Positions 29,161 through 38,756 of a stretch of DNA of 64,000 nt are shown here, one piece after another. The DNA lies in NCBI RefSeq assembly GCF_001006005.1, contig NZ_CP011254.1, forward strand, positions 5,704,001-5,768,000, written 5' to 3'. The notes under the pieces are model-generated. The model was given only the letters and a program-made list of their open reading frames with translations. It was not told the origin of the DNA and made no database searches. Origin of the DNA: Serratia fonticola (GTDB lineage Bacteria > Pseudomonadota > Gammaproteobacteria > Enterobacterales > Enterobacteriaceae). The position numbers and the translations under genes are program-made. Position 1 is the stretch's first letter, and each line of letters begins with the position of its first letter.

Positions 29161-29704
29161 TTAAATACCATTCTTAAGATCAACTAACCTTGACCATCCC
29201 TATCCCGGATACTTCTTCCATGAAAAAACAACAAACAAACATCTAATTCCGAATTTTTTGATTTTTTTGAAATAAAAAACTGAGAGGAAAAATGAGGGGC
29301 GGAATGGTAAATCACCAACACTGGCTTTTGGAAGACATGAATCCAAGTAAATTTCTGTCGTTTGATAGGCAATAACTATAAATAATAAAAAGTTAATAAA
29401 AAAACGTAAATAATTAACTTATAATTTTTAATTAATATTGATAATCAACAAGTTACCCGTGTACATGTCAAAAAACACGCGCACAATAATAAAACAAAAA
29501 AGCAACAATGAATCAGGGAAATATCAGCGCTATCAACCCGTTTCTCTCCGGTAATAGCAACTATTTCCAGCTAGCCGTTGCTCGGCGATAGAGGATACCA
29601 GTGAAGATTTGCAGAAATGGAAGGGATCGCACATGTTCGACCGTAGGGGACCGCCCGCTTGACTGCATGAGGCCCCCTAGGTTTTGAACCTGCTGAGGAA
29701 TGTT
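29161..29704 (-). other. Control region of the fimbrial operon and debris
   Basis: The first 60 bases upstream of the subunit resemble the leader of the second subunit gene (24406-24465). The section 29220-29500 is extremely AT-rich and should hold the operon promoter, possibly silenced by H-NS. A vestige of a cinA-like 3' end follows (29519-29600). The last 100 bases are GC-richer with GGGGACCGCCCGC and GAGGCCCCCTAGG, unlike the surroundings; I could not identify them. Confidence 0.5.
29519..29600 (-). pseudogene. Vestige of the 3' end of a cinA-like gene (copy C)
   Basis: On the minus strand the codons read SNG-stop-LEIVAITGEKRVDSADISLI. SNG.LEIV corresponds to NGWLEIV at the end of the intact cinA-like protein, with TGG changed to TAG. 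ITGEKRVDSADISLI matches copy A at 23571-23630. It lies about 105 bases from the stop of the intact gene, so the gene's 3' end has been duplicated here as well. Confidence 0.65.
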
Positions 29705-30901
29705 CTACTCGATAATTTCCACAATTTCCAACCAGCCGTTTTTGCCGCAAACCTGGCCGCCATTCAACCAGCGGCGCAGCATATCCAGCGCCAGCATCGC
29801 GACCGACTCCTGGCGTAAACGCAGGCTATGACGTGATGCACGATAGCTCACCGTCTGACCAATACCGCCTTTTGGCGTATGCAAGGCAACGCTGACACGA
29901 TCCCCTGCCATGGCGCTAACGGCCAACGCTAACTGCGCGCCGGTGAGCTGAGCCAAAGACTGAGCACGCGCCAGCACTGTTGCCAGCGTCTCGGAGCAAT
30001 GTGCGGGTAACAGTTCGCCTCCGGCCAGCGGGGCCGCTTCGCTCTGCAACTGCAGGTTGATTAGCCCGGCGGTAAATTGCTCGCTCAGCGCCAACGTCAA
30101 GTTCTGCTGCTGTAAGCGTTGCGTTAGCTCTGCCGGTAGCCCTGCCGTACCTTCAAAAATCGTATTGTCACCCGCAACCTGCCGCACTCGCTGCCAGGCT
30201 TGTTCCATCGCGGCACGCTGAGCCTGTGGGCCAGTCAACTTCAGTTCAATAATCGGGCTGGAAGAGCGATAGCCCAGTACGACGCCCGGCGGCAAAGGCA
30301 TGCCGTCCAGTTCAGCAGCCAAGTCGCTTTCCGAAGTCCCGAAGGTGGTAAGGCGAAGACAAAGCGGCGGCTCAGGTAGAGTAAAGCCTTGGCGCAGGCG
30401 TGGCAGGATCTGCTCTTCTACCATCACTTTAAATTCGGAAGGCACACCCGGTGTAAAGAACATCCGGCACTTATTCAGCGTTAAGGCAAAGCCGCAGGCG
30501 GTACCTACACGGTTATCCAGCATTTCCGCATTAGCCGGGATCTGTGCCTGTTTACGGTTGGAAGCCGCCATCGGACGGCCGCGCTCCGCAAAGTAGGCTT
30601 CCATACGGGCGATCCATTCGGGATGTTCGACCAGCTCGGTATCGCAAGCCTTTGCTGCCGCCAACGCGCTGAGATCGTCACTGGTTGGCCCCAGACCGCC
30701 ATTGACGATCAGTACGTCGGCAATGTGGCTACGCTCCTGCAGGATTTCGATCAGAGAGGAGAGGCTATCCCCCACCGTTTCACGCCCACTCATCGGTAAA
30801 CCTTGCTGGAACAGGTAATCAGCCAGCCAGGCGGCGTTGGTATCAATAATTTGCCCATGTAGCACTTCATCACCGGTGCTGAGCATCTCCACTCTTAACA
30901 T
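29705..30901 (-). CDS. yfaY: CinA-like protein YfaY
   Basis: A protein of 398 residues. The N-terminal MoaB/MogA-like domain is clear: VEMLSTGDEVLHGQIIDTNAAWL, then VNGGLGPTSDDLSA and the later FFTPGVPSEF. The C-terminal part is a reduced CinA (PncC-like) domain, and the amidase serine motif is not obvious, as in other YfaY proteins. Bacterial CinA proteins act on pyridine nucleotides, but YfaY itself is not well characterised. GGGAGAG precedes the ATG. In E. coli yfaY is next to yfaZ; here tyrP lies between. Confidence 0.9.
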   Translation of the reverse strand: MLRVEMLSTGDEVLHGQIIDTNAAWLADYLFQQGLPMSGRETVGDSLSSLIEILQERSHIADVLIVNGGLGPTSDDLSALAAAKACDTELVEHPEWIARMEAYFAERGRPMAASNRKQAQIPANAEMLDNRVGTACGFALTLNKCRMFFTPGVPSEFKVMVEEQILPRLRQGFTLPEPPLCLRLTTFGTSESDLAAELDGMPLPPGVVLGYRSSSPIIELKLTGPQAQRAAMEQAWQRVRQVAGDNTIFEGTAGLPAELTQRLQQQNLTLALSEQFTAGLINLQLQSEAAPLAGGELLPAHCSETLATVLARAQSLAQLTGAQLALAVSAMAGDRVSVALHTPKGGIGQTVSYRASRHSLRLRQESVAMLALDMLRRWLNGGQVCGKNGWLEIVEIIE

Positions 30902-31023
30902 TGATCTCTCCCTTATGTTCAGATCCCTCCACTATAGAAGCCTGTTAACAACTTTTCACTACGTACGGAACGATATTGTTGTTTAAAGGCATTTTTTATT
31001 ATCCCTCTGCCCTTACCCCTGAC

Positions 31024-31087
31024 TGTAAATTTAAGCGTACACCATACGTAACGCCGGTTTGACACAAAATCGGCAATCAACTATTCT
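31024..31087 (+). promoter_or_regulatory. tyrP promoter with double TyrR box
   Basis: TGTAAATTTAAGCGTACA (31024-31041) keeps the essential G and C of the TyrR box TGTAAA-N6-TTTACA. A second, weaker box CGTAACGCCGGTTTGACA (31047-31064) starts 23 bases later. Its last six bases, TTGACA, are also the -35; TATTCT at 31082-31087 follows after 17 bases. This matches the layout of E. coli tyrP, where TyrR represses with tyrosine and can activate with phenylalanine. Confidence 0.8.
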
Positions 31088-31146
31088 GCCGCACTAAAAA
31101 TAGGGTCCCGAAAACGCCCCTAAATCATCCAATAGCAGAGAAAAAC

Positions 31147-32355
31147 GTGAAGAATCGCACGCTGGGCAGTGTTTTTATCGTGGCAGGCACCACCATTGGT
31201 GCAGGGATGCTGGCTATGCCCCTGGCAGCAGCGGGCGTAGGTTTTGGCGTAACGCTGGCACTGCTGGTTGGGCTGTGGTTATTAATGTGCTATACCGCGC
31301 TGTTGCTGGTCGAAGTTTATCAGCATGAGCAGGCGGACACCGGTCTGGGAACGCTGGCCAAACGTTATCTGGGCGGCGGCGGCCAGTGGCTTACCAGTTT
31401 CAGCATGATGTTCTTGATGTATGCGCTGACCGCAGCCTATATCAGCGGCGCTGGCGAACTGCTGGCTGTCAGCATCAGCCAGTGGACTTCTCAGGACTTC
31501 CCGACTTACCTCGGCGTACTGCTATTCACCCTGGTCGCAGGGGGGATCGTCTGCATCGGCACCCATTCGGTGGATCTGTTCAACCGTATTCTGTTTACCG
31601 CCAAGTCGATTTTCCTGATCGTCATGCTTGGCCTGATGATGCCGCACATCCAGCAAACCAACCTGCTGACGCTCCCGCTGGAGCAAGGGCTGGCGCTCTC
31701 GGCCATCCCGGTGATCTTCACTTCGTTTGGTTTCCACGGCAGCGTACCCAGCATCGTCAACTATATGGGCGGTAACATCCGCAAGCTGCGTTGGATCTTT
31801 ATCATCGGCAGTGCCATCCCGTTAGTGGCTTATATCTTCTGGCAGTTGGCGACGCTGGGCAGCATCAGTTCCACCACCTTTGTCGGCATTCTGGCACAAC
31901 AGGCCGGGCTGAACGGTTTACTGCAAGCGGTGCGTGACGTGGTTGCGTCGCCTCATGTCGAGCTGGCGGTGCACCTGTTTGCCGATTTGGCACTGGCAAC
32001 CTCGTTCCTGGGGGTTTCACTCGGGTTGTTCGACTTCCTGGCCGATCTGTTCAAACGCCAGGATAACGTGCGGGGTCGTTTGCAGACCGGGGCCATCACC
32101 TTCCTGCCGCCATTGGCATTCGCACTGTTCTATCCACGCGGTTTTGTGCTGGCACTTGGGTTTGCGGCAATTGCGCTGTCCGTACTCGCCCTGCTGCTAC
32201 CTTCATTGTTGGTCTGGAAAACTCGTCGGCGGCATCAGGCCAGCTATCGAGTCTGGGGCGGAACGCCAGCATTGGCGTTGGTGTTTGTCTGTGGGGTGGC
32301 AGTGATTGCCATTCAGATCAGCATCGCCAGCGGCCTGTTACCAGCCATTGGCTGA
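31147..32355 (+). CDS. tyrP: Tyrosine-specific transport protein
   Basis: An inner-membrane permease of 402 residues with eleven or so hydrophobic segments, starting from a GTG. It follows E. coli TyrP nearly throughout: [20 protein letters not shown] at the start, [44 protein letters not shown]. It belongs to the aromatic amino acid permease family (TyrP, Mtr, TnaB) and imports tyrosine with protons. The TyrR boxes upstream support TyrP over its paralogues. E. coli tyrP is elsewhere on the chromosome. Confidence 0.94.
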   Translation: MKNRTLGSVFIVAGTTIGAGMLAMPLAAAGVGFGVTLALLVGLWLLMCYTALLLVEVYQHEQADTGLGTLAKRYLGGGGQWLTSFSMMFLMYALTAAYISGAGELLAVSISQWTSQDFPTYLGVLLFTLVAGGIVCIGTHSVDLFNRILFTAKSIFLIVMLGLMMPHIQQTNLLTLPLEQGLALSAIPVIFTSFGFHGSVPSIVNYMGGNIRKLRWIFIIGSAIPLVAYIFWQLATLGSISSTTFVGILAQQAGLNGLLQAVRDVVASPHVELAVHLFADLALATSFLGVSLGLFDFLADLFKRQDNVRGRLQTGAITFLPPLAFALFYPRGFVLALGFAAIALSVLALLLPSLLVWKTRRRHQASYRVWGGTPALALVFVCGVAVIAIQISIASGLLPAIG

Positions 32356-32358
32356 CAG

Positions 32359-32392
32359 AAAAAATGGGCGCCGCATATGCGGCGCCCGTTTA
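32359..32392. terminator. Bidirectional terminator between tyrP and yfaZ
   Basis: GGGCGCCGCAT and ATGCGGCGCCC form a perfect palindrome (32366-32387) with six A on one side and GTTTAAT on the other. It serves the two converging genes. Confidence 0.9.
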
Positions 32393-32405
32393 ATAACAGG
32401 CAGGA

Positions 32406-32945
32406 TTAGAAACCCACGCCCACACCGATATAAGGGCCATCGGCTATCGCGTTGTCGCGGTTGCCGTCTTTACCTTCGATGTTGATGTAACGATAACCGA
32501 CATCCACATTGAACGGACGCACGTTTAAGCGCACCCCGCCATTAGCTTCGTTGTAGGCTTTTGCCCCGCTGGTCAAAGACTCCGGCGCAAAATAGCCTTC
32601 GCCATACAGGCTGAGATAGCGGTTGAGGTCCCATTGCAGACCGCCTCCTAATGCCAATGCCCCACCATCTTTGCCATCTTTCGGGCTAAGATAAATGGCC
32701 TTGCCGCCCACGGTGGCCGTTAAAGGCCCAACCGGCAGGCCGAAGCTCAGCCCCAGGCTCCCGATGTCACCATCATGATCGCTACGGATCCAGTTGCCGC
32801 TGATCCCCAGGCCCGCTGTTGTGCCCCCCAAGCCGACGCCCAGGTTGGTGTAATGTTCCCCTGCCTCACCGCTCACGCTGATCGCATTGGCAGAGCCAGC
32901 CACAAACAGCAAACCTGCTGCGCACGCGACTAAAGTTTTGTTCAT
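32406..32945 (-). CDS. yfaZ: YfaZ family outer membrane protein
   Basis: A protein of 179 residues with a signal peptide (MNKTLVACAAGLLFVAGSANA, cut at about 21). The mature protein alternates short amphipathic beta strands and glycine-rich turns (LGVGLGGTTAGLGISGNW, DVGYRYINIEGKDGN) and ends in an aromatic residue (GVGVGF), typical of a small outer-membrane barrel. The YfaZ family has no firmly established function. It converges with tyrP and shares its terminator. Confidence 0.9.
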   Translation of the reverse strand: MNKTLVACAAGLLFVAGSANAISVSGEAGEHYTNLGVGLGGTTAGLGISGNWIRSDHDGDIGSLGLSFGLPVGPLTATVGGKAIYLSPKDGKDGGALALGGGLQWDLNRYLSLYGEGYFAPESLTSGAKAYNEANGGVRLNVRPFNVDVGYRYINIEGKDGNRDNAIADGPYIGVGVGF

Positions 32946-33280
32946 TATTGATCCTTTTCATTCTTCATCATCAAGGAGTGATGATGTCTGGCACCGGAAA
33001 AAATCCGCGGTAAGTGTAACTGAATTGTCATCAATTCCCGGCTAATTTAAAGCAATAAGCCGTTAATTTTTCAATAAACTGTAAACAAATGCCAATCAGT
33101 TACCCCAAAATTACAACGATAAGCGCTGCCTATTTGCCGAGGACTGAGAATAAGTCTACAACTAGTAGTGTCTTTGATGGAGGTCAGCAGAGCTGGCCTT
33201 TTCATTAGTTAATATGATGAAGATCTGCAGCACCCGAAACTAAGCTATCAACTTAACTGCAACACAGTAAGGAGCAATTG
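32946..33280 (+). other. katA upstream region with structured leader
   Basis: 335 bases divergent between yfaZ and katA. Near katA lie three short hairpins in a row: GACT/AGTC (about 33144-33158), CTAC/GTAG (33158-33170) and AGGTCAGC/GCTGGCCT followed by TTTT (33181-33202). The last looks like an intrinsic terminator placed about 80 bases before the katA start. It could be an attenuator or the end of a small RNA; no promoter was firmly identified. Confidence 0.5.
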
Positions 33281-34717
33281 ATGAGCAAGAAAGGATTAAC
33301 TACCGCGGCTGGCGCGCCCGTTGTTGATAATAATAACGTGATCACCGCCGGCAAGCGCGGCCCGATGCTACTTCAAGACGTTTGGTTCCTGGAAAAACTG
33401 GCCCACTTTGACCGCGAAGTGATCCCAGAGCGTCGTATGCACGCCAAGGGGTCCGGAGCTTACGGCACCTTTACCGTCACCCACGATATAACCAAGTACA
33501 CCCGCGCAAAAATCTTCTCTGAGATTGGTAAGCAAACCGAGATGTTCGTCCGCTTCTCTACCGTTGCCGGTGAGCGCGGGGCTGCCGACGCCGAACGTGA
33601 TATCCGCGGCTTTGCCATGAAGTTCTATACCGAAGAAGGTAACTGGGATCTGGTCGGTAACGATACCCCGGTGTTCTACCTGCGCGATCCGCTGAAATTC
33701 CCTGACCTGAACCACGTAGTAAAACGCGATCCGCACACCAACCTGCGCAATCCGGTGTACAAATGGGACTTCTTCTCCCATCTGCCTGAATCACTGCACC
33801 AGTTGACCATCGACTTCAGCGACCGCGGCCTGCCTAAATCCTACCGTCATATGCACGGTTTCGGCAGCCATACCTTCAGTTTTATCAACGCCAATAACGA
33901 GCGTTTCTGGGTCAAATTCCACTTCCGCTGTGAGCAAGGCATCGAAAACCTGATGGACGATGAAGCAGAAGCCATCATCGCCAAAGATCGTGAAAGTTCG
34001 CAGCGCGATCTGTTCGATTCCATCAAGAACGGTGACTTCCCGCGCTGGAAACTGCAAATCCAGATCATGCCAGAGCATGAAGCGTCACAAACCCCGTATA
34101 ACCCGTTTGACCTGACCAAAGTCTGGCCGCACGGCGACTACCCGCTGATCGATGTCGGCTTCTTCGAACTGAACCGCAACCCGGATAACTACTTCTCCGA
34201 AGTAGAACAAGTGGCCATGAACCCGGCTAACGTGGTGCCTGGCGTCAGCTTCTCCCCGGATAAAATGTTGCAGGGCCGTCTGTTCTCCTATGGCGATGCA
34301 CACCGCTACCGCCTGGGCGTCAACCATCACCAAATCCCGGTCAACGGTGCCAAATGTCCGTTCCATAACTATCATCGCGATGGGGCTATGCGAGTGGATG
34401 GTAACAGCGGCAACGGCGCAACCTATGAGCCAAACAGCTTTGGGGTGTTCCAGGAGCAGCCAGATTTCAGCGAACCGCCATTGAGCATCGAAGGTGCCGC
34501 CGATCACTGGAATCATCGTGAAGACGACGATTACTACAGCCAACCGCGCGCGCTGTTCAATCTGCTGAGTGCCGAGGAGCACCAACGTATGTTCACCCGT
34601 ATCGCCGGTGAGTTGTCGCAGGTGCCAGAACAGATCCAACGTCGTCAGGTTGAGTTGTTCACCAAAGTACATCCCGATTACGGTAACGGCGTAGCCAAGG
34701 CCTTGGGCCTGAAATAA
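33281..34717 (+). CDS. katA: Monofunctional small-subunit catalase
   Basis: A heme catalase of 478 residues; the ATG has AAGGAG eight bases upstream. Active-site residues fall at the usual places: His54 ([14 protein letters not shown]), Asn127 (VGNDTPVFY) and the heme-ligand Tyr337 ([14 protein letters not shown]). The size and the NADPH-site region are those of clade III catalases. It breaks down hydrogen peroxide in the cytoplasm. E. coli lacks this type, but many Yersiniaceae have it. It has its own terminator. Confidence 0.95.
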   Translation: MSKKGLTTAAGAPVVDNNNVITAGKRGPMLLQDVWFLEKLAHFDREVIPERRMHAKGSGAYGTFTVTHDITKYTRAKIFSEIGKQTEMFVRFSTVAGERGAADAERDIRGFAMKFYTEEGNWDLVGNDTPVFYLRDPLKFPDLNHVVKRDPHTNLRNPVYKWDFFSHLPESLHQLTIDFSDRGLPKSYRHMHGFGSHTFSFINANNERFWVKFHFRCEQGIENLMDDEAEAIIAKDRESSQRDLFDSIKNGDFPRWKLQIQIMPEHEASQTPYNPFDLTKVWPHGDYPLIDVGFFELNRNPDNYFSEVEQVAMNPANVVPGVSFSPDKMLQGRLFSYGDAHRYRLGVNHHQIPVNGAKCPFHNYHRDGAMRVDGNSGNGATYEPNSFGVFQEQPDFSEPPLSIEGAADHWNHREDDDYYSQPRALFNLLSAEEHQRMFTRIAGELSQVPEQIQRRQVELFTKVHPDYGNGVAKALGLK

Positions 34718-34734
34718 TTTTTTACACCAATAGC

Positions 34735-34760
34735 AAGGCCGCCCTCGGGCGGCCTTTTTC
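34735..34760 (+). terminator. Terminator of katA, facing menE
   Basis: AAGGCCGCC pairs with GGCGGCCTT around CTCG and is followed by T residues on the plus strand. The A residues on the other side suit the converging menE as well. Confidence 0.9.
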
Positions 34761-34773
34761 GCAACGCAACAGG

Positions 34774-36156
34774 TTATGCTTGCAGTTGGCTACTCGCCCA
34801 CTGTTGTAGACGACGGCGCGAAATCTTGATGCCGCCGTTTTTTAGCTCGTCGGGCAACGCCAATGCGGCAATCGGCCGCTGGAAGTTCGCCAGCCGGTCC
34901 TGCGCCCAGAGCATTAACCCTTCCAGCGTCAACTCGCCTTCCAGATCGACCACCGCTACCGGCCGTTGGCCAAACTCCTCATCGTCAATCGGCACGATAA
35001 ACACCTGTAGCACCTGAGGATGCGCGGCAAAAACACGTTCCACATCTTCCGGCTGAACGCCTTCCCCGCCGCTGAAGAACAGGTTATCCAGCCGGCCAAT
35101 AATACGCAGTTCACCCTGCTCCATCGCGCCACGATCGCGGGTATGGAACCATCCTTGATCGTCGGTAATGGGTACTAGCTGGCCCCGCAGCCAATAACCC
35201 AGCGCCAGGCTGGTGGAGCGGATCCAGACTTCCTGATCCACCAGGCGTATTTCACGGCCTGATAAAGGTGCCCCAACGCCAGGCAGCTCGTCGGCACGCT
35301 TGGCGCAAACCGTTGAAGCCAGCTCCGTCAAACCATAGCCGCACCAACAGTGGATCCCTACCGCCTCGGCCTGCTGGGTGAGTGACACCGGGATCATCGC
35401 TCCACCGAGCAACACTTCTTTTAGCGCATGCTTGGCCATCGGTTCAGACAGCAAACGCCAAAGTTGAGTTGGCACCAGCGAAGCATGGGTGCATCCCGCC
35501 AGCGCATCGGCCAAGGGTTGCATTTCACGCACCACAAGCTGTGCCCCCACCGCCAGCCAGCGCCAAATAATGCCCTGACCAGACACGTGAAACAGCGGCA
35601 ACGAGAGCAGCCAGCTGTCCTGCGGCTGAAACTCCAGCAGTTGCAACACGCCATCGGCACTGGCAAGGTGGCCGGCATAGCTATGGGCGGCAGCTTTTGG
35701 CAGGCCGCTGGAGCCGGAAGTCAGCGTCAACGTCGCCAGTCTTTGTTCATCCCACGGCAACAGTTGCAAGTGGCACTCATCAACGCCCGGCGGCGACAAG
35801 ACGATCGCGCCAGGGGGCAACTCAGGCAAGCCATCCGGGCTGAAAGCAAAGTCGATATCCAGATCCGGCAGCAAAGCCGCCAGCATCGGCGCAGGCAGCG
35901 TCGGATTGAGCGGCAGCAGGCGCGCACCACACTGCAACAGCGCCAGATAGGCCAACAGCAACGGATAGCTGTTTTTCCCACACAGCAGCACGCCGCTACC
36001 AGGTAACACGCCCTGGCGCTGAAAGTCGGCAGCCAGCACTTCTACCTGCCGCTGTAACATCAGCCAACTGACCGGCTGTTGTTCAAAGATCACCGCGGTC
36101 GCCTGCGGGCGCTGTTTGGCCCAATGCCGCCACGGCCAATCACTCAACTGCGCCAT
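34774..36156 (-). CDS. menE: O-succinylbenzoate-CoA ligase
   Basis: An acyl-CoA synthetase of 460 residues. The AMP-binding motif is [13 protein letters not shown]; later motifs are [18 protein letters not shown] and [21 protein letters not shown]. The C-terminal lysine region is [10 protein letters not shown]. It converts o-succinylbenzoate to its CoA thioester in menaquinone synthesis. The ATG with GGAG at five bases overlaps the menC 3' end by 13 bases; the longer frame uses a GTG two codons earlier. Last gene of the men cluster. Confidence 0.95.
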   Translation of the reverse strand: MAQLSDWPWRHWAKQRPQATAVIFEQQPVSWLMLQRQVEVLAADFQRQGVLPGSGVLLCGKNSYPLLLAYLALLQCGARLLPLNPTLPAPMLAALLPDLDIDFAFSPDGLPELPPGAIVLSPPGVDECHLQLLPWDEQRLATLTLTSGSSGLPKAAAHSYAGHLASADGVLQLLEFQPQDSWLLSLPLFHVSGQGIIWRWLAVGAQLVVREMQPLADALAGCTHASLVPTQLWRLLSEPMAKHALKEVLLGGAMIPVSLTQQAEAVGIHCWCGYGLTELASTVCAKRADELPGVGAPLSGREIRLVDQEVWIRSTSLALGYWLRGQLVPITDDQGWFHTRDRGAMEQGELRIIGRLDNLFFSGGEGVQPEDVERVFAAHPQVLQVFIVPIDDEEFGQRPVAVVDLEGELTLEGLMLWAQDRLANFQRPIAALALPDELKNGGIKISRRRLQQWASSQLQA

Positions 36157-37127
36157 ACACACTCCAAGGTATCAATGCCCAATAGCGGCAAGGTGCTCTC
36201 TGGCCAGTTGCGTATCAACTGGGCCTGCATCAGGTTCAACGTATCCAAACCTGGCACCGTTTGCGGCGTCAGCCAATGCGCGATGCGCGCCAGCTGCGTC
36301 AACCCCAGGCTGGACTCAATGCTGGAACTGATCACCGCCACCAATCCGGCCTGATGCGCCTGCATGACCAGTTCACGGCAGCGTGCCAGGCTACCCACCA
36401 AGGTCGGCTTGATCACAATCGCTGCCACGCCCGGCTCCGCCTGCACGACAAAATCGGCTTCACGCACGCTTTCATCCCAGGCGATGGCAATCCCGGTTGC
36501 CAAGGCAAACTCACGGGATTCATCACGGGTTTTGCAGGGCTCTTCCAGAAACGCAATGCGATCGCGCCACGCTGGGTTAACGTATTTGGCAAAACCGTCC
36601 GCTTTGGCCCGGCTCCAACTGCGGTTGGCATCCAGGCGTAGCTTGAGGTCAGGCAAGGCTTCCAACAAGACATTGACGACCATGCCATCCCGCACCGCCT
36701 CATACATCCCCACCTTCACCTTGGCCACTTTCTCCCCCGGCAGCGCGGCCAACAGGTCAAACAGCTCGTCCGGATCGCCAGTGCACAGAGGTGCCTTGCG
36801 GTAATCGGCCTGCGTTGGCAATTGCCCAGCCAGTTCTGCGAGGGCACAGCTGGTGCCGAAAGCCACCGACGGCAACTCGCTTTCCGCAGGCAGTTCACCC
36901 GCAGCCCAAGCCTGCACCCAGGCCAAGGTAGCCTGCTGCGCCTGGTCGAGCGTTTCCTGGCTGAACTCCGGTAAGGGGGCAATTTCCCCCCATCCCTGCA
37001 GCCCATCCTGTTGCAGGTGGATCAGCAAGCCATCTCGGGTTTTCAGCCGCTGGTTGCGCAGCACCACGCCCGCCTCCATCGGCAGGCTATAGCGATAGAT
37101 CGCAGCAACACGGGTTAGTGCCGTCAT
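36144..37127 (-). CDS. menC: o-Succinylbenzoate synthase
   Basis: An enolase-superfamily enzyme of 327 residues. Catalytic lysines lie in AKVKVG (Lys136, Lys138), metal ligands at Asp166 (RLDANRSW), Glu195 (FLEEPCK) and Asp218 (AWDESVR), and the second catalytic lysine at Lys240 (VIKPTLVG). It dehydrates SHCHC to o-succinylbenzoate. Its start overlaps the menB stop by one base (TAATG), so translation is coupled. Confidence 0.96.
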   Translation of the reverse strand: MTALTRVAAIYRYSLPMEAGVVLRNQRLKTRDGLLIHLQQDGLQGWGEIAPLPEFSQETLDQAQQATLAWVQAWAAGELPAESELPSVAFGTSCALAELAGQLPTQADYRKAPLCTGDPDELFDLLAALPGEKVAKVKVGMYEAVRDGMVVNVLLEALPDLKLRLDANRSWSRAKADGFAKYVNPAWRDRIAFLEEPCKTRDESREFALATGIAIAWDESVREADFVVQAEPGVAAIVIKPTLVGSLARCRELVMQAHQAGLVAVISSSIESSLGLTQLARIAHWLTPQTVPGLDTLNLMQAQLIRNWPESTLPLLGIDTLECVWRS

Positions 37128-37984
37128 TACGGGTTACGCTTGAATTTGCTGAAGTCAGGCTGGCGTTTTTCGATAAATGCGTTGCGCCCTTCCTGACCTT
37201 CATCGGTCATATAGAACAACATGGTGGCGTTACCCGCCAGCTCTTGCAGCCCGGCCTGTCCATCACAGTCGGCGTTCAGTGCGGCTTTCAGGCAGCGTAG
37301 GGCCATTGGGCTGTTCTGCAACATCTCACGGCACCAGCGCACGGTTTCTTTTTCCAGATCGGCCAACGGCACCACGGTATTCACCAGGCCCATATCCAGC
37401 GCCGCAGCAGCGTCGTATTGGCGGCACAGGAACCAGATCTCACGGGCCTTCTTCTGGCCGACGATACGCGCCATGTAGGAAGCCCCCCAGCCGCCGTCAA
37501 AGGAACCGACTTTCGGCCCCGTCTGGCCAAAGATGGCGTTATCGGCCGCAATGGTCAGATCGCACATCATATGCAGCACGTGGCCGCCGCCGATGGAATA
37601 CCCGGCCACCATCGCTACCACTGGTTTAGGGCAGGTGCGGATCTGGCGTTGGAAGTCCAGCACGTTCAGGTGGTGTACACCGCTGTCATCACGATAGCCG
37701 CCGTAATCACCGCGCACTTTCTGATCGCCACCGGAGCAGAAGGCTTTATCCCCGGCACCGGTAAGAATGATGGTGCCGATGCCGTCGTCATAGCGCGCGT
37801 TCGACATCGCCTCGATCATTTCCTTCACCGTGTGCGGGCGGAAGGCATTACGCACCTGTGGGCGGTTGATGGTGATTTTGGCAATGCCATCGCTGGACTT
37901 GTGGTACAGGATGTCTTCGAAATCACCCGAGCAGTCCTGCCAGTCGATCGCGGCGTACAGTTGTTCTTCATTGGGATACAGCAT
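37127..37984 (-). CDS. menB: 1,4-Dihydroxy-2-naphthoyl-CoA synthase
   Basis: A crotonase-family protein of 285 residues, the E. coli length. The ATG has AAAGGA upstream; the longer frame is overlap with menH. Seen: [18 protein letters not shown], the oxyanion-hole regions [14 protein letters not shown] and [21 protein letters not shown], and the C-terminal [17 protein letters not shown]. It performs the Dieckmann-type ring closure. Its start lies within the 3' end of menH (17-base overlap). Confidence 0.97.
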   Translation of the reverse strand: MLYPNEEQLYAAIDWQDCSGDFEDILYHKSSDGIAKITINRPQVRNAFRPHTVKEMIEAMSNARYDDGIGTIILTGAGDKAFCSGGDQKVRGDYGGYRDDSGVHHLNVLDFQRQIRTCPKPVVAMVAGYSIGGGHVLHMMCDLTIAADNAIFGQTGPKVGSFDGGWGASYMARIVGQKKAREIWFLCRQYDAAAALDMGLVNTVVPLADLEKETVRWCREMLQNSPMALRCLKAALNADCDGQAGLQELAGNATMLFYMTDEGQEGRNAFIEKRQPDFSKFKRNP

Positions 37985-38756
37985 GTTTGGTTCCTTTTTT
38001 AGCAAGAAATGCATCGAGCGCGGCGGCAAAATCTGCCGGATTGGCCAGATGAGCGTTATGACCCGCTTCTGGCACGGTTTGCAATGGCAAACCGGCATCA
38101 CGCGCCAACGCCTGAAATTTGTGATCGTCGGCACCGCATAACACCATCACTGGCAGTGCCAACTGTTGTAACTGTGGCACCAGCCAAGGTTGCCGCCCGA
38201 GAGACGTCGCCTCCAGCATATCGGCAATGGCCGGGCCATGATTATCTGCACGGGCAGCGATCAGCGCCTCGCGGTGTACCGGGCTGAGGTTGGCAAAGAC
38301 CGGTTGGAGATACCAATCGGCCAATACCGTTTTGATCCGTTCGGTACGGAAACGCTTCGCCCAAGTGGCATCATGGGCACGCCGCTGGGCACGTAAATCC
38401 TCATTCTCCAACCCTGGATTACCGCCTTCGATCACAATACCTTGTAGCCCCTGCGCTTCTCCGCAGCAAGCATGGTACATGGCGATGCGCCCACCGAGTG
38501 AATAACCCACCAGCCAGTATCGCTCAATATTATGCTGCTGCAGCGTGGCAGTGATTTGCCTGCTGACGTCGGCAAAGTCCAGGCAGGATTGATCGGCAGA
38601 ATCGCCATGGCCGGGTAAATCAATAGCCAGCGAGGGCCACTGTTCGCAACGCGAGGCGATCACCCGCCACTCATTGTTGTTCCCTAGCAGACCATGCAGC
38701 CAGATCAACCATGGGCGTTGGCTTTCGCCTTGTTGTAGCACGCGGGAAGCCAGCAT
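37968..38756 (-). CDS. menH: SHCHC synthase MenH
   Basis: An alpha/beta-hydrolase of 262 residues. The nucleophile elbow is GYSLGG, preceded by [11 protein letters not shown] near the oxyanion hole. The acid and histidine are in GADDHKF and [11 protein letters not shown]. It removes pyruvate from SEPHCHC to give SHCHC. The ATG overlaps the menD stop (TGATG). Confidence 0.95.
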   Translation of the reverse strand: MLASRVLQQGESQRPWLIWLHGLLGNNNEWRVIASRCEQWPSLAIDLPGHGDSADQSCLDFADVSRQITATLQQHNIERYWLVGYSLGGRIAMYHACCGEAQGLQGIVIEGGNPGLENEDLRAQRRAHDATWAKRFRTERIKTVLADWYLQPVFANLSPVHREALIAARADNHGPAIADMLEATSLGRQPWLVPQLQQLALPVMVLCGADDHKFQALARDAGLPLQTVPEAGHNAHLANPADFAAALDAFLAKKGTKHAVSQ

